Shown: positions 1-9,187 of the stretch, in pieces
Layout of the letters: each line of letters opens with the position of its first letter
Position numbering within the stretch: position 1 is the stretch's first letter
Assembly (NCBI GenBank): GCA_026708645.1
Contig: JAPOUM010000017.1
Coordinates: 62,001-126,000, forward strand
Reading direction: 5' to 3'
From: Acidimicrobiaceae bacterium
Lineage (GTDB): Bacteria > Actinomycetota > Acidimicrobiia > Acidimicrobiales > Aldehydirespiratoraceae
Length of the DNA stretch: 64,000 bases
Translations under genes and position numbers: made by a program
The notes under the pieces: model-generated
Told to the model about the DNA's origin: nothing
What the model saw: only the letters and a program-made list of their open reading frames with translations
Database searches by the model: none

Positions 1-384
1 GGCGTCAGCGCGGGCACGGCTCGCGGCCGGCTGGGAGGAGCGATACTGGGCGCCGTCGCTGAAGGCTTGGAGTCGAAGTGGAGTCCGCCGCCGAGACGCG
101 CCACGCGTTCGGACATGATGGATCGTTTGCGGCCGGTGGTGGGGCTGGCTGCGACATGGGTGAACCAGCTCGCACGGGATCACAAGATCGAACCGTCGCT
201 GCTGGCGACCCGCGCTGACATCGAGGCGCTGATCCGCGGCGACGCCGAGGCAAGGCTGACGCAAGGCTGGCGTTCGGAGATGGCCGGAGAGCCTCTGCGG
301 CGGCTGATGGCAGGCGAAGCGGCGCTGGCCTTCGACGAAGGCAGGATCGTGCTGGAGGAGCGCAGCGGAAAGCCGGCTGATTAG
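1..384 (+). CDS. rnd: RNase D-like 3'-5' exonuclease, C-terminal part (open at left edge)
   Basis: The reading frame is open from base 1 and ends at TAG 382-384, giving the last 127 residues of a longer protein. The tail contains a segment typical of actinobacterial RNase D C-termini (HRDC region): IEPSLLATRADIEALIRGD, then a Gly-Trp-Arg step and GEPLRRLMAGEAAL. The family trims the 3' ends of tRNA and other structured RNAs in the cytoplasm. The DEDD exonuclease core lies outside the window, so catalytic residues cannot be checked. The match is by recalled family pattern; another HRDC-containing protein is possible. Confidence 0.6.
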   Translation, partial: GVSAGTARGRLGGAILGAVAEGLESKWSPPPRRATRSDMMDRLRPVVGLAATWVNQLARDHKIEPSLLATRADIEALIRGDAEARLTQGWRSEMAGEPLRRLMAGEAALAFDEGRIVLEERSGKPAD

Positions 385-561
385 GCGGCGCGAGCCTGCC
401 GGCGCGCCACCGCCGGCGTGTCGGCGCTCCCTGGCAACGCGGAAACAGGCCCGCCGAGCGGCGCAGCGGCGGCGCGCGCCAGGCTGGCTGCGCCCGGTGG
501 CCTTGACGGCGTGAGGCGCTACATTGGATGCCTGCGAATCCGATGAACCGGGAGTTGAGCC

Positions 562-753
562 GTGAAAAAAGGACGACACCGCAGGTATGAGGAAGCCCGC
601 AAGTTCAAGCGCTCGCAGGTAGACGACCTTGAGGGCCTCATCGAGTCGTTCAATGAGCCAGAAGACTATGTGAAGCCCGAGCATGCTTCCTGGGCCGAGG
701 AGTTCGCTGAGCACGAGCGCTCCGAAGCCGAACTCAAATCCGGCGACGGCTGA
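562..753 (+). CDS. small charged protein of unknown function
   Basis: A 63-residue frame starts at GTG 562, with GGGAG about 9 nt upstream. The N-terminus is strongly basic (KKGRHRRYEEARKFKRSQ) and the rest is acidic (repeated Glu/Asp), with no membrane segment and no cysteines. I do not recognise a family. The charge split and the plausible ribosome site favour a real gene over a chance frame. It stands alone between the RNase D gene and the convergent chloride-channel gene. Confidence 0.5.
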   Translation: MKKGRHRRYEEARKFKRSQVDDLEGLIESFNEPEDYVKPEHASWAEEFAEHERSEAELKSGDG

Positions 754-885
754 ACCCGGGCCTCTGAGAGGCCCGGACACTCCCGGCCTTTCCAGCCCTC
801 GAAGCTTCAGGACGGCCTTCAGAGCCCGGCTCAGAGTTCCGCAGGCTCCCCGCAGGCAGGCTGGCGCCCGCCCGAGACCGCGGGC

Positions 886-2580
886 CTAGCTCTGGCCTTC
901 GGTCTCTTCGAGGATCTCCCCGAGGCGGACCACGTCGTCTTCGCTGACCACGCCGATGAAGTTGCCGGCGCTGTCGGTCACGGCCAGCACTTCGACGTCG
1001 GCGGCTTCCATGGCGACCACCGCGTCGCGCACCGTCCACGACGGCGAGCCCGCCGGCAGGCCCGTGGTCATGATCGAACCCACCGTGGCGGTCTCCCACA
1101 GGTCGCGCTCCACCGAGGACAGCTCAGAGAGCTGAGCCATCCCCAGATAAGTGCTGCCCTGCACCACCGGCACCACCCTCTCGCGCCGGCCCAGCACATG
1201 CATGTAGACGAAATCCGACACGGTCGCGTCCGGAGGCACTGTGAGCACGTCGGTGGTGAGGATCGAGCTCAGCGGCAGGGTGAAGCGCTGCTCCAGATGG
1301 CCGAGCCGCTTGGAAAGTTGATACTCCGCCACCGACGCCGGGCCTGCCACTACCTGGCTGACCGCCGCGGCCACCAGTGCGGGCACCACGAACGCGGCGG
1401 CGCCGGTGGACTCCGCTACGAACATCACCGCGGCGATCGGCGCCCGGTAGCCGGCGCCCAGGAAAGCCGCCAGGCCCAGCGTGGCGTAGAGGCCGGTGTA
1501 GGTCGTGTCGAGCACCACCCCAACGAACTGTCCGACTATCACCCCCAAAGTGGCGAGCGGGATGAAAACACCGCCGACGCCGTCGCCGAGCAGGGTCGCC
1601 AAAGTGGCTGCGACCCTGATCCCGAAAAGCAGCGCGATCAACTCCAGGGCGTCCTGCTGCACCACCCATTCCATGGCTCTGGTGCCCGGCCCGAGGCTGA
1701 GCACCTCGCCGAAGGCGGCGTCGGCCAACAATGCCAGGCCCGCCAGAGCCGCTGCGGCGACCGCGGCTCGCTTGTGCCAGGCGATGTCGCGCGCGCAGCG
1801 CTTGGCTCGGCGCACCAGCCAGGCGAAGCCGCGACCGCCGAAACCGGCCGCCAGCCCCAGAACCAGGGCGCCGAGAAGATCGCCGATCTGCACGTCGAGG
1901 ATGGCTGCCGCGCCGCTGTCGGACACCGGCCCTTCGCCGAGGAAGGGCACCACCGGGGTGCTGCCCACCAGGAACACGAAGGTGAAGTAACTGGCTGCCG
2001 AGGCGATCAGCGAAGGCAGCAGGGCTTGAGGGGTGACGTCGTCGCGGTAGGGGGCTTCGATGGCGAAGATGACTCCCGTGGCGGGGGCTTTGAACACCGC
2101 GGCGACTCCGGCGGCCGCGCCGGCGGTGAGCAGCAGACGGGCCTCGTCGCGGCGGAAGAAGCGGCCCAGACGTTCATGCACCAGCAAGCCCATAGAGGAG
2201 CCCGCGTAGATCGACGGACCCTCCAGGCCGACCGCTCCGCCCGAGCCGATGGTGGCTATGCCGGCCAGGAGTTTGGCGGGCACGAACCGGAACGGAATGG
2301 AGGGTTGACGCTCGTGGAAGGCGCGGATGTACTCGTCGGAGGTGGCGCCAGAGACGCCGCCGCCGACGCTGCGAAGCACCAGCTTCGACAGGAGGATCCC
2401 CGCCACCGGGGCGAGCGCCAGCAGCGCCAGATGCTGTTCGAGGACGCGCTCCAACACCAGATGCAGCGCCAGAGTCTCGAAGGCGGCCACCAGAAGCGCA
2501 ACCAGCACGCCAGTGGCTGCCGAGGCCGCCAACAGGCGCGGATTGCGGGCCTGGCGCAAGGTGAGGGTCAGCGGCTGCAT
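886..2580 (-). CDS. ClC-family chloride channel/transporter with C-terminal CBS pair
   Basis: This 564-aa protein has the ClC signatures: GGGVSGATSDEY near residue 73, SGGAVGLEGPS near 112-123 (counterpart of the GxEGP selectivity element, Glu retained) and GGVFIP near 335. Many hydrophobic helices fill residues 15-430. The last ~120 residues form two CBS domains (for example ATVSDFVYMHVLGRRERVV, then WTVRDAVVAMEAADVEVLAV), which in this family bind nucleotides and regulate transport. It should move chloride across the inner membrane, as a channel or a Cl-/H+ antiporter; the sequence does not settle which. ATG 2580 was chosen because it immediately precedes the first conserved hydrophobic region. 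Confidence 0.9.
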   Translation of the reverse strand: MQPLTLTLRQARNPRLLAASAATGVLVALLVAAFETLALHLVLERVLEQHLALLALAPVAGILLSKLVLRSVGGGVSGATSDEYIRAFHERQPSIPFRFVPAKLLAGIATIGSGGAVGLEGPSIYAGSSMGLLVHERLGRFFRRDEARLLLTAGAAAGVAAVFKAPATGVIFAIEAPYRDDVTPQALLPSLIASAASYFTFVFLVGSTPVVPFLGEGPVSDSGAAAILDVQIGDLLGALVLGLAAGFGGRGFAWLVRRAKRCARDIAWHKRAAVAAAALAGLALLADAAFGEVLSLGPGTRAMEWVVQQDALELIALLFGIRVAATLATLLGDGVGGVFIPLATLGVIVGQFVGVVLDTTYTGLYATLGLAAFLGAGYRAPIAAVMFVAESTGAAAFVVPALVAAAVSQVVAGPASVAEYQLSKRLGHLEQRFTLPLSSILTTDVLTVPPDATVSDFVYMHVLGRRERVVPVVQGSTYLGMAQLSELSSVERDLWETATVGSIMTTGLPAGSPSWTVRDAVVAMEAADVEVLAVTDSAGNFIGVVSEDDVVRLGEILEETEGQS

Positions 2581-2678
2581 TAGGGTCCGGCCTCAGGCGC
2601 AAGAGACGCCGCGCCGGATTCGACGCCGCTAGAGGTTGCGCCGCCAGAGGTTGCAGTGCCAGAGACCGAAGCTTCGAC

Positions 2679-2684
2679 TAGAGT
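2679..2684 (+). promoter_or_regulatory. -10-like hexamer TAGAGT, 7 nt before ATG 2692
   Basis: TAGAGT ends 7 nt before the start codon, so a transcript initiating at the usual distance would begin at or next to ATG 2692 (leaderless). No convincing -35 is visible. Confidence 0.4.
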
Positions 2685-2691
2685 ATCGATC

Positions 2692-2931
2692 ATGTCTGAT
2701 AATTCTCAATACACTTCAGAGATCGGGCCGCGGTGCGCGGCGCTGGCGGAGCAGCTTGCGGGCATAGCCGAAGAACTGGCCGACCTGCAATACCAGAGTC
2801 TGCGGGGCTCACTGGAACAGGGAGCACAGAAAGCCTCAGAAACCGAGAAGCGCCTGGCCCGGGCACGGCGATCCGTCGAGAAGGCTTCGCACCTGCTCCA
2901 GTTCGATCCGCCTTCACCGGACGTAGGGTAA
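2692..2931 (+). CDS. small helical protein of unknown function
   Basis: A 79-residue protein starts at ATG 2692 (MSDNSQYTSEIGPRC). The frame is open further upstream, but the -10-like element at 2679 supports this start. Residues 10-65 look like one long amphipathic or coiled-coil helix (LAEQLAGIAEELADLQYQSL, then ETEKRLARARRSVEKASHLL). There is no signal peptide or membrane segment. No family is recognised. It lies alone between the chloride channel (divergent) and transaldolase (convergent). Confidence 0.55.
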   Translation: MSDNSQYTSEIGPRCAALAEQLAGIAEELADLQYQSLRGSLEQGAQKASETEKRLARARRSVEKASHLLQFDPPSPDVG

Positions 2932-3003
2932 GACCCTGGCTGCGGATGCGGCGCACGGTTTCGTCCTCCGCGGCCTGCAGCCGCCGGGGGCGCCGCTCTG
3001 GTT

Positions 3004-4137
3004 CTAGTCGCCGCCGTCGGCCCGGAGTTCGGCGGCTTTGACTTCGAGCACGTCCAGCAGTTCGTCGAAGCTCTTGGAGAAGGCGGCCACGCCTTCTTCT
3101 TCTAGGCGGTCAGTGACCTCTCGCAGGTCCACTCCCGCCGCGGCGATGCTGCGCAGGGTCTCTGCGGCTTCGTCGAGTCCCGCGTCAAGGGTCGAGGAGA
3201 CGGTGCCGTGATCGGCGAAAGCCTCCAAAGTGGCGTCGGGCAGGGTGTTGACGGTGTCGCCGCCGATCAGCTCGTCGACGTAGAGAGTGTCGGGGTAGCT
3301 GGGGTTCTTGGTGGAGGTGCTGGCCCACAGCAGCCGCTGCGGCCGTGCGCCTCTGGCGGCTAGGGCCTGCCAGCGAGGCGACTCCAGGAGGCGGCAGAAA
3401 TGTCCGTAGGCGATCTTGGCGTTGGCGATGGCGGCTCTGCCGCGGAGTCGCAGCGCCTCGGGTGTGGCGATCTCGGTGAGCCGGGCGTCGACTTCGGTGT
3501 CGATGCGCGACACGAAGAACGACGCCACGCTCGACACCTTCGACAGGTCGCCGGGATGCTGCTCGAGGCCCGACATGTAGGCGTCGGCGACTTCGAGGTA
3601 GCGCTCGACACCGAATATCAGGGTGACGTTGATGCTGATGCCTTCGGCGATCATGGCGGTGATCGGGGCCAAGCCCTCGACTGTCGCGGGGATCTTCACA
3701 TAGAGGTTGGGCAGCGCCAGCTGCTCGTGGAGCGCTCTGGCGGCTCGAGCGGTGGCGTCGGGCTCGCGGGCCAGGCCGGGAGCGACCTCCACCGAGACGT
3801 AGCCGTCGAGGCCTTGAGAGTCGTCGTAGACGCCTCTCAGGATCGCGGCGGCGGCGGCGATGTCGGAACTGACCAGGCGCCAGTAGGCGGATTCGACGTC
3901 GAGGCCTTCGCCGATGCAACGACGGAACTCGTCGTCGTAGTCGGACGACGAGGCGATGGCTTTCTGGAAGATCGACGGGTTGGAGGTCAAGCCGCGGACG
4001 CCCCGGTCGACCCAGCGTTGCAGTTCGCCGCCGGTGGTCCAGCCGCGGCGGATGTTGTCGAGCCAGGGGCTCTGACCGCAGCGTCGGTAAAGCTCGTGCA
4101 GGAGCGAGTCGTCGGTCATGTCGGCCATGTCGGTCAT
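3004..4137 (-). CDS. tal: transaldolase
   Basis: Transaldolase of the pentose phosphate pathway moves a dihydroxyacetone unit between sugar phosphates. The 377-aa product has RGLTSNPSIFQKAI near the N-terminus, the Schiff-base lysine in LPNLYVKIPAT, and SINVTLIFGVERY, all diagnostic of the TIM-barrel family. The ORF is open far upstream, but ATG 4137 overlaps the transketolase stop as ATGA (4134-4137), which indicates translational coupling and fixes the start. The first residues repeat a TDM motif (MTDMADMTDD). Together with tkt it forms a non-oxidative pentose-phosphate operon. Confidence 0.95.
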   Translation of the reverse strand: MTDMADMTDDSLLHELYRRCGQSPWLDNIRRGWTTGGELQRWVDRGVRGLTSNPSIFQKAIASSSDYDDEFRRCIGEGLDVESAYWRLVSSDIAAAAAILRGVYDDSQGLDGYVSVEVAPGLAREPDATARAARALHEQLALPNLYVKIPATVEGLAPITAMIAEGISINVTLIFGVERYLEVADAYMSGLEQHPGDLSKVSSVASFFVSRIDTEVDARLTEIATPEALRLRGRAAIANAKIAYGHFCRLLESPRWQALAARGARPQRLLWASTSTKNPSYPDTLYVDELIGGDTVNTLPDATLEAFADHGTVSSTLDAGLDEAAETLRSIAAAGVDLREVTDRLEEEGVAAFSKSFDELLDVLEVKAAELRADGGD

Positions 4138-6077
4138 GTCAGAAGTCTCCGGGCCCTGTCGACGATGTTGGTGGTCGAGATGCCGAGCTCGCGCATCACG
4201 GTAGCGCCCGGCGCCGAAGCCCCGAAGCGGTCGATGCCCAAGACTTCGCCGCACCAGCGATGCCAGCCCAGCGTGACGCCCGCCTCGACCGCCAGCGACG
4301 GCAGGTCGGGCCTCAGAATCAGGTCCTGCTCGCTTCGGGGCCGCGCCGCGAACAAGTCCCATGACGGCAGCGAAACCACCCGGGCGGCCACGCCTTCGCC
4401 GGCGAGGATCTCCGCAGCCTCGCAACACAGCGACACTTCGCTGCCTGTGGACACCAGGGTCAGAAGAGGGTTCTCGGGTTCGCGCAGCGCATAGCCGCCG
4501 CCCGCCACAGAGTCGGCGCGGGCGCCGTCGAGGACGGGCACGCTCTGGCGGGTGAGGATCAGCGCGGTCGGTCCGGGCGACTGCAGCGCCACACGCCAGG
4601 CGCCGACCGTCTCGTTGGCGTCGGCTGGACGGATCACCCGCAGCCCCGGAATAGCCCGCAGCGAGGCCAGATGCTCCACCGGCTGATGCGTCGGGCCGTC
4701 CTCCCCGACGCCCACCGAATCATGGCTCCACACGAAGATCACCTTGGCGCCGCTCAGCGCCGCCAGACGCACCGCGGGCCGCATGTAGTCGGCGAACACT
4801 AGGAAGGTGCCCACCACCGGTATGGCGCCGCCGTGCAGGGCCATGCCGTTGGCCACGGCGCCCATGGCGTGCTCTCGCACGCCGAAATAGATCTGGCGCC
4901 CGTCGGGCCGCGCGTCCGAGAAGACGCCGTGGTCCTCGATGGCGGTGCCGGTGTTGCCCGTGAGGTCGGCGCCCCCGCCGGTGAGTCCCGGCACTACCGG
5001 CGCCAAGGCCCGCAAGGCGGCGTTGGAGGCTTGGCGGGTCGCCAGAGCCTCGCCCGGCGCCCACGAAGGCAGCTCGGCCTCCCAGCCGGGCAGCCCGGCA
5101 GCGGACAGGCAAGCTTCCAGGGCGGCGCGGTCGCCGGTGTAGGCGGCTGCGCGGCTCTCCCAGTCTGTACGCCCGCTCTGCCCGGCGACCCCGGCGCGGC
5201 GGTAGTAGTCGAGCACTTCTGCGGGCACGTGGAAGGCCTCGTCTTCTGGCAGCCCCAGCAGCTTCTTGGCAGCGGCGATCTCTTCGTCGAAGATGGCGTA
5301 GCCGTGGGCTGCCGAAGTGCCCGCCGACCTGGGGGCGTCGCCGGCGATCACCGAGCGCAGGATCAGAAGCGACGGCCTGTCGTCTGCCGCGACGGCTTCG
5401 TGCAGCGCCGACTCCAGCGCGTCGAGGTCTTCGGCGGCGTCGCCCAACTCGGCGACGTGCCAGCCGTAAGCGGCGAAACGCTGCGCGGCGTCGTCTGAGA
5501 GGGCGAGGCTGGCGGGCCCGTCGATGGTGATGCGGTTGTCGTCGTAGACCACCACTAGGCGCCCCAGCTTCAGGTGGCCCGCCAGCGACGCCGCCTCGTG
5601 GCTGACGCCTTCGCAGAGGTCGCCGTCGCCGGCGATCACGAAAGTCCGGTGATCGCAGATGCCGGCGCCGAAACGGCTGCGCAGCTGGGTCTCTGCGACG
5701 GCCATGCCCACGGCGTTGGCGATGCCCTGACCGAGCGGGCCGGTGGTGACCTCGACGCCGGGAGTGCAGCCGGCTTCGGGATGCCCGGGAGTGGGCGAGC
5801 CCCACTGTCGGAAGTTCTTGAGATCCTCGAGTGTGAGGCCGTGCCCCGTGAGGTAGAGCATGGCGTACTGCAGAATCGAGGCGTGCCCCGCCGACAGCAC
5901 GAAGCGGTCGCGGTCGGGCCAGTCGGGGCGTTCGGCGTCGTAGCGCATGATCCGTGTCCAAAGCACGTGCGCCAGCGGCGCCAGCGCCATGGCGGTGCCC
6001 TGATGGCCTGAACGCGCCGCGTGCGGGGCGTCCATGGCCAGAGCTTTTATGACGTTGATGCCGAGTCGTTCGTCCAT
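4134..6077 (-). CDS. tkt: transketolase
   Basis: This 647-aa thiamine-diphosphate enzyme transfers two-carbon ketol units in the pentose phosphate pathway. The N-terminus carries AARSGHQGTAMALAPLAHVL, the substrate-binding GSPTPGHPEA segment, and the ThDP/Mg motif beginning GDGDLCEG and ending YDDN. The middle domain has YFGVREHAMGAVANGMA and the C-terminal domain TGSEVSLC. Length matches the family (about 650-700 aa). It is first in a two-gene operon with tal. The intergenic region upstream carries an 8-bp tandem repeat. Confidence 0.97.
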   Translation of the reverse strand: MDERLGINVIKALAMDAPHAARSGHQGTAMALAPLAHVLWTRIMRYDAERPDWPDRDRFVLSAGHASILQYAMLYLTGHGLTLEDLKNFRQWGSPTPGHPEAGCTPGVEVTTGPLGQGIANAVGMAVAETQLRSRFGAGICDHRTFVIAGDGDLCEGVSHEAASLAGHLKLGRLVVVYDDNRITIDGPASLALSDDAAQRFAAYGWHVAELGDAAEDLDALESALHEAVAADDRPSLLILRSVIAGDAPRSAGTSAAHGYAIFDEEIAAAKKLLGLPEDEAFHVPAEVLDYYRRAGVAGQSGRTDWESRAAAYTGDRAALEACLSAAGLPGWEAELPSWAPGEALATRQASNAALRALAPVVPGLTGGGADLTGNTGTAIEDHGVFSDARPDGRQIYFGVREHAMGAVANGMALHGGAIPVVGTFLVFADYMRPAVRLAALSGAKVIFVWSHDSVGVGEDGPTHQPVEHLASLRAIPGLRVIRPADANETVGAWRVALQSPGPTALILTRQSVPVLDGARADSVAGGGYALREPENPLLTLVSTGSEVSLCCEAAEILAGEGVAARVVSLPSWDLFAARPRSEQDLILRPDLPSLAVEAGVTLGWHRWCGEVLGIDRFGASAPGATVMRELGISTTNIVDRARRLLT

Positions 6078-6095
6078 GGTGTTCTAAGCCGCCGG

Positions 6096-6144
6096 TCTCA
6101 GGCTCTCAGGCTCTCAGGCTCTCAGGCTCTTGTCTCAGGCTCTC
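6096..6144. repeat. 8-bp tandem repeat (TCTCAGGC)n upstream of tkt
   Basis: Four perfect TCTCAGGC units run from 6096 to 6127, then an interruption, a fifth unit and a partial sixth. The array fills most of the 80-bp gap between tkt and the next gene, where the tkt promoter should be. Confidence 0.85.
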
Positions 6145-6157
6145 GACCGCAGCGGCG

Positions 6158-6562
6158 TCAGGCGTCGCGCGCTTCGGGCGCGGCAGGCGCCAGCAGGGTG
6201 TAGGGCACCACGGTCACGGCCCCGGCGTCGATGCGGGCTCGAGCCTCGACGGTGCCGTAATCGTCGAACTCGAGCTCGGCTCGAACCAAGCGGTAGTTGA
6301 ACTTGCCCGGCTCGACCTGCAGCGGCTGCACGTTGCGGGCGATCTGCTCCTCGTCGCGCCAGTAGGTCACCTCCAGGGCGCCGACCCCGGATTCGCCGGG
6401 CGCGCAGCGCACGATCACCACCAGATGCGGCGCCCAAACCAGCGGCGCCTCCTGCGCGGCGGCGGCCGAGAACTGCACGCCGGTCAAGTCGATGCGGGTC
6501 GACGGCCCCGGCACTTGGCGCAGCTGGATGTCGTCGATGAACAAGGCGGCCACGATGTCCAT
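6158..6562 (-). CDS. conserved-looking beta-rich protein of unknown function
   Basis: A 134-residue protein starts at ATG 6562 (MDIVAALFIDDIQLRQ), with GAGGAG 7 nt upstream; a longer in-frame start exists but lacks a ribosome site. The sequence alternates short beta-type segments (LVWAPHLVVIVRC, GALEVTYWRD, FNYRLVRAELEFDDYG) and has no signal peptide or membrane helix. The pattern recalls the DUF6941-like beta-sandwich family, but I cannot confirm this. It lies upstream of tkt in the same orientation. Confidence 0.55.
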   Translation of the reverse strand: MDIVAALFIDDIQLRQVPGPSTRIDLTGVQFSAAAAQEAPLVWAPHLVVIVRCAPGESGVGALEVTYWRDEEQIARNVQPLQVEPGKFNYRLVRAELEFDDYGTVEARARIDAGAVTVVPYTLLAPAAPEARDA

Positions 6563-6705
6563 GAATGTGCTCCTCGGTTGCTGTGACGGTCGCCGCATGA
6601 GGCGCGGGCGTGTCGTCCCCCGACGCTAGCTGAGAGAGCGTCCTAGTCGGGGCGCATCCGCTGCTGTCAGCTCGCGGGGGCGCGTGAGCAGGCGTCGCGG
6701 CAGCC

Positions 6706-6711
6706 TACTAT
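6706..6711 (+). promoter_or_regulatory. -10-like TACTAT, 7 nt before ATG 6719
   Basis: TACTAT overlaps an upstream ATG (6710) and ends 7 nt before ATG 6719. This suggests transcription starts at the second ATG, which would then be the true start of the carboxypeptidase gene. Confidence 0.4.
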
Positions 6712-6718
6712 GACGGCG

Positions 6719-8362
6719 ATGCGTCGAGTCTTGGTTCCGGTCCTGTTGGCTGCGCTGGCCACTGCCGCGCTCGGTTCGTACATTCAGGCGCTGCGCATCG
6801 ACTCGGACTCCGACCCGGGCTGGGAAGCCGACGCCGGGCCTCCCGAAAAAGTGGTGGGCACGCCGCTGCTGAGCGTGCGCCGCACCCCGGGCTGGCTCTC
6901 GGACCCGGTAACGGAGGCCCGCCTCTTCGATCAGGTCAGGGCCGTGGCCGATCTGCCTGCCGCCCCGCCGCAGACTTGCATAGCGATGTACCGCAACGGC
7001 GAGCCGGTGCTGCGCCGCCAGGCCGACCAGCCGCTGACGCCCGCCTCGCTGATGAAGATCGTCACGGCGGCCGTGATTCTCGAGACTGCCGGACCGGATG
7101 CGACGTTCACGACCGAGGCCTTCGTGCGCTTCGCTGATCTGAACGCCGCCGAAGGCGGAATCCTCACCGGCGACGTCTTCCTGGTGGGCCGCGGCGACCC
7201 CGTTTTGTCGACGCCCTCCTACGTGCTGCGCTTCGGCGACGACCGGGCTCACACCGACTTCACGCTGCTGGCCGATCAAGCCGCGGCGCGTCTCCGCAAT
7301 CTGGGGATCACCAGAGTCGACGGCGCCGTCCTCGCCGACGAGACCCGCTTCCCCGAGGCGGAGCGCAACTACACGAACCAGATGGTGCAGCCCAGCGGCG
7401 AGCCGATCTGGAAGCAGTCCTATGTGAACAGCAATCAGGTCGGCCCGCTGTCGGCGCTGCTGCTCAACGACGGCTATGTGTCGTTTCCCGCCTCGACCGA
7501 TTTCGTGAGCCGGCGTCGCAACCAGCGCGCCGACGACCCCGCATTGCATGCCGCCCAGGTCTTCGACGCTCTTCTGGCGGGTCGCAATGTGGTCGTCACG
7601 GCGCCTTCCGGCAAGACTGCCGCGCCGGCCCGCGACGAGCTCTACTCGCTGGGTGTCGTCGAGTCGCCGCCGATGGCCGAGATCGTGACCCGGATGCTGC
7701 GCCACTCCGACAACACCACTGCTGAGATGCTGCTCAAAGACATCGGCAGACGCTTCTCGGGCTCAGCCCGCGCCGACGCGGTCCGTGACGTGGCGGAACT
7801 CATGCAGAGGCGGCTGAGCGTCCTGACCCCGGGCACGGTCATCGCCGACGGCTCGGGCCTCTCCACGCACAGCCGGCTGAGCTGCGACCTCGTGGCCCGG
7901 CTGCTGCTCGAGGCCGGACCCGGCTCGCCGCTGGTGGAGGGCCTTGCAGTGGTGGGCGAGAGCGGCACGCTGCGCGACTGCGAAGCCGGAGCCGCGGATG
8001 CTGCGGCGTCGCCGGCGGGGGCGGGGGCGAGCGAGCCGGAGATCGGCTTGGGCGATCTCGGCAGCGTCGCCAACGTGCGGGTCTGGGCCAAGACGGGGAC
8101 ACTCAATGACGCGTCGGCCCTGGCGGGGGTGACCGTGGCCCGCAACGGCGACGTGTTGACCTTCGCTCTGATCTCCAACCGCCAAGACTTGATCTTCAAC
8201 CTGGGCACCTGCAACGTGCTGCAGAGAGGCCTCATAGCCGTGGCCGAAGGCCATCCGTACGGGCCTTCTTCGGCTGACACGGCCCTGCACCCCCTGCCGG
8301 CGATCTCCCCTTCGGGCGACGCGGGCGCGGCTTCCGGCGCGGGCGGCGACGAGGGCCAGTGA
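6719..8362 (+). CDS. dacB: D-alanyl-D-alanine carboxypeptidase/endopeptidase (PBP4, peptidase S13)
   Basis: This exported cell-wall enzyme hydrolyses the terminal D-Ala of peptidoglycan peptides or D-Ala cross-links. The S13 triad is complete: SLMK with Ser110/Lys113, SDN near residue 329, and KTG at 458-460. Residues 1-25 form a signal/anchor helix (RRVLVPVLLAALATAALGSY). The product is 547 aa. The C-terminus is Gly/Ala-rich and probably disordered. ATG 6719 is preferred over ATG 6710 because of the -10 position. The stop overlaps the next gene as GTGA. Confidence 0.93.
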   Translation: MRRVLVPVLLAALATAALGSYIQALRIDSDSDPGWEADAGPPEKVVGTPLLSVRRTPGWLSDPVTEARLFDQVRAVADLPAAPPQTCIAMYRNGEPVLRRQADQPLTPASLMKIVTAAVILETAGPDATFTTEAFVRFADLNAAEGGILTGDVFLVGRGDPVLSTPSYVLRFGDDRAHTDFTLLADQAAARLRNLGITRVDGAVLADETRFPEAERNYTNQMVQPSGEPIWKQSYVNSNQVGPLSALLLNDGYVSFPASTDFVSRRRNQRADDPALHAAQVFDALLAGRNVVVTAPSGKTAAPARDELYSLGVVESPPMAEIVTRMLRHSDNTTAEMLLKDIGRRFSGSARADAVRDVAELMQRRLSVLTPGTVIADGSGLSTHSRLSCDLVARLLLEAGPGSPLVEGLAVVGESGTLRDCEAGAADAAASPAGAGASEPEIGLGDLGSVANVRVWAKTGTLNDASALAGVTVARNGDVLTFALISNRQDLIFNLGTCNVLQRGLIAVAEGHPYGPSSADTALHPLPAISPSGDAGAASGAGGDEGQ

Positions 8363-9057
8363 TCGACGCGGCCGCGGGCGACGACGCAGCTGCCACGCCG
8401 ATGTTCGCGCTGTCGACGGCGCTGCTGCCCTCTGAGCCGCTGCCGTTGCACGTCTTCGAGCCCCGCTACGTGGCCATGCTCGACACTGTGCTCGCCGACA
8501 ACCGCGAAATGGGCGTGGTCCTGATCGAGCGCGGCCGCGAGACCGGCGGCGGCGAGGTGCGCTGCGAAGTGGCGACCATGGCCCGTGTGGTGAAAGAGGA
8601 GACTCTGCCCGACGCCCGGATGCTGCTGATGGCGGTGGGGGTGAGGCGCATCAGAGTGCTCGAGTGGCTGCCTGACGACCCCTATCCGCGCGCCGTCACC
8701 GAGGATTGGCCCGATCAGCCGGCCGCCGCCGAGGCGTCCGCCGACGGACCGCCTGGCACGGCCGGAGAGGCTCTGCTGGAGCTCACCGGACTGGTGCGCC
8801 GGGCGCGAAGTCTGGCGGTCAGTCTCGAACTGGGCTTCACTCCGCCCGCGGAACTGCTCGACGATGCCGAGGTCGACCTCGGCGACGACCCGTCGATGGC
8901 CTCCTACCGGGCGGCGGCGCTGGCGCCGGTCGGCCCGCTGGATCGCTACAAGGTGCTGAGAACCCCCGAGGCCATGGCGCGGCTCGAGGTCGCCCGCAGC
9001 GTGGTGGCCGACTCTGTGGAGCTGCTGCGGGCCCGGATCGAACTGGGCGCCGGCTAG
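8359..9057 (+). CDS. LON-substrate-binding-domain (PUA-like) protein
   Basis: This 232-aa protein consists of a Lon N-terminal-type domain (PF02190) without the ATPase or protease domains: FALSTALLPSEPLPLHVFEPRY, then GVVLIERGRETGGGEV and LLMAVGVRRIRVLEWL. Such free-standing proteins are widespread in actinobacteria; their role is not well established, and substrate or peptide binding is inferred from Lon. It starts with GTG 8359, overlapping the carboxypeptidase stop (GTGA), so the two are translationally coupled. Confidence 0.88.
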   Translation: MIDAAAGDDAAATPMFALSTALLPSEPLPLHVFEPRYVAMLDTVLADNREMGVVLIERGRETGGGEVRCEVATMARVVKEETLPDARMLLMAVGVRRIRVLEWLPDDPYPRAVTEDWPDQPAAAEASADGPPGTAGEALLELTGLVRRARSLAVSLELGFTPPAELLDDAEVDLGDDPSMASYRAAALAPVGPLDRYKVLRTPEAMARLEVARSVVADSVELLRARIELGAG

Positions 9058-9187
9058 TATTCGACCAGCACTCTGGCTGCGTTCGGCGCCGTCGCGCCGG
9101 ACGGTCACACGCCGGACGACACCACGCAGGACAACAAGCGCGCCGACGAGACGCGAAGACGAGTAGCCTCAGGGCTGGGAGGATCCA

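Noticed and set aside
503..525. TTGACG and TACATT as a promoter before the small gene at 562
   Set aside because: The spacer is only 11 bp.
1198..2583. 461-aa ORF opposite the chloride channel gene
   Set aside because: Antisense shadow with low-complexity composition; the channel motifs are on the minus strand.
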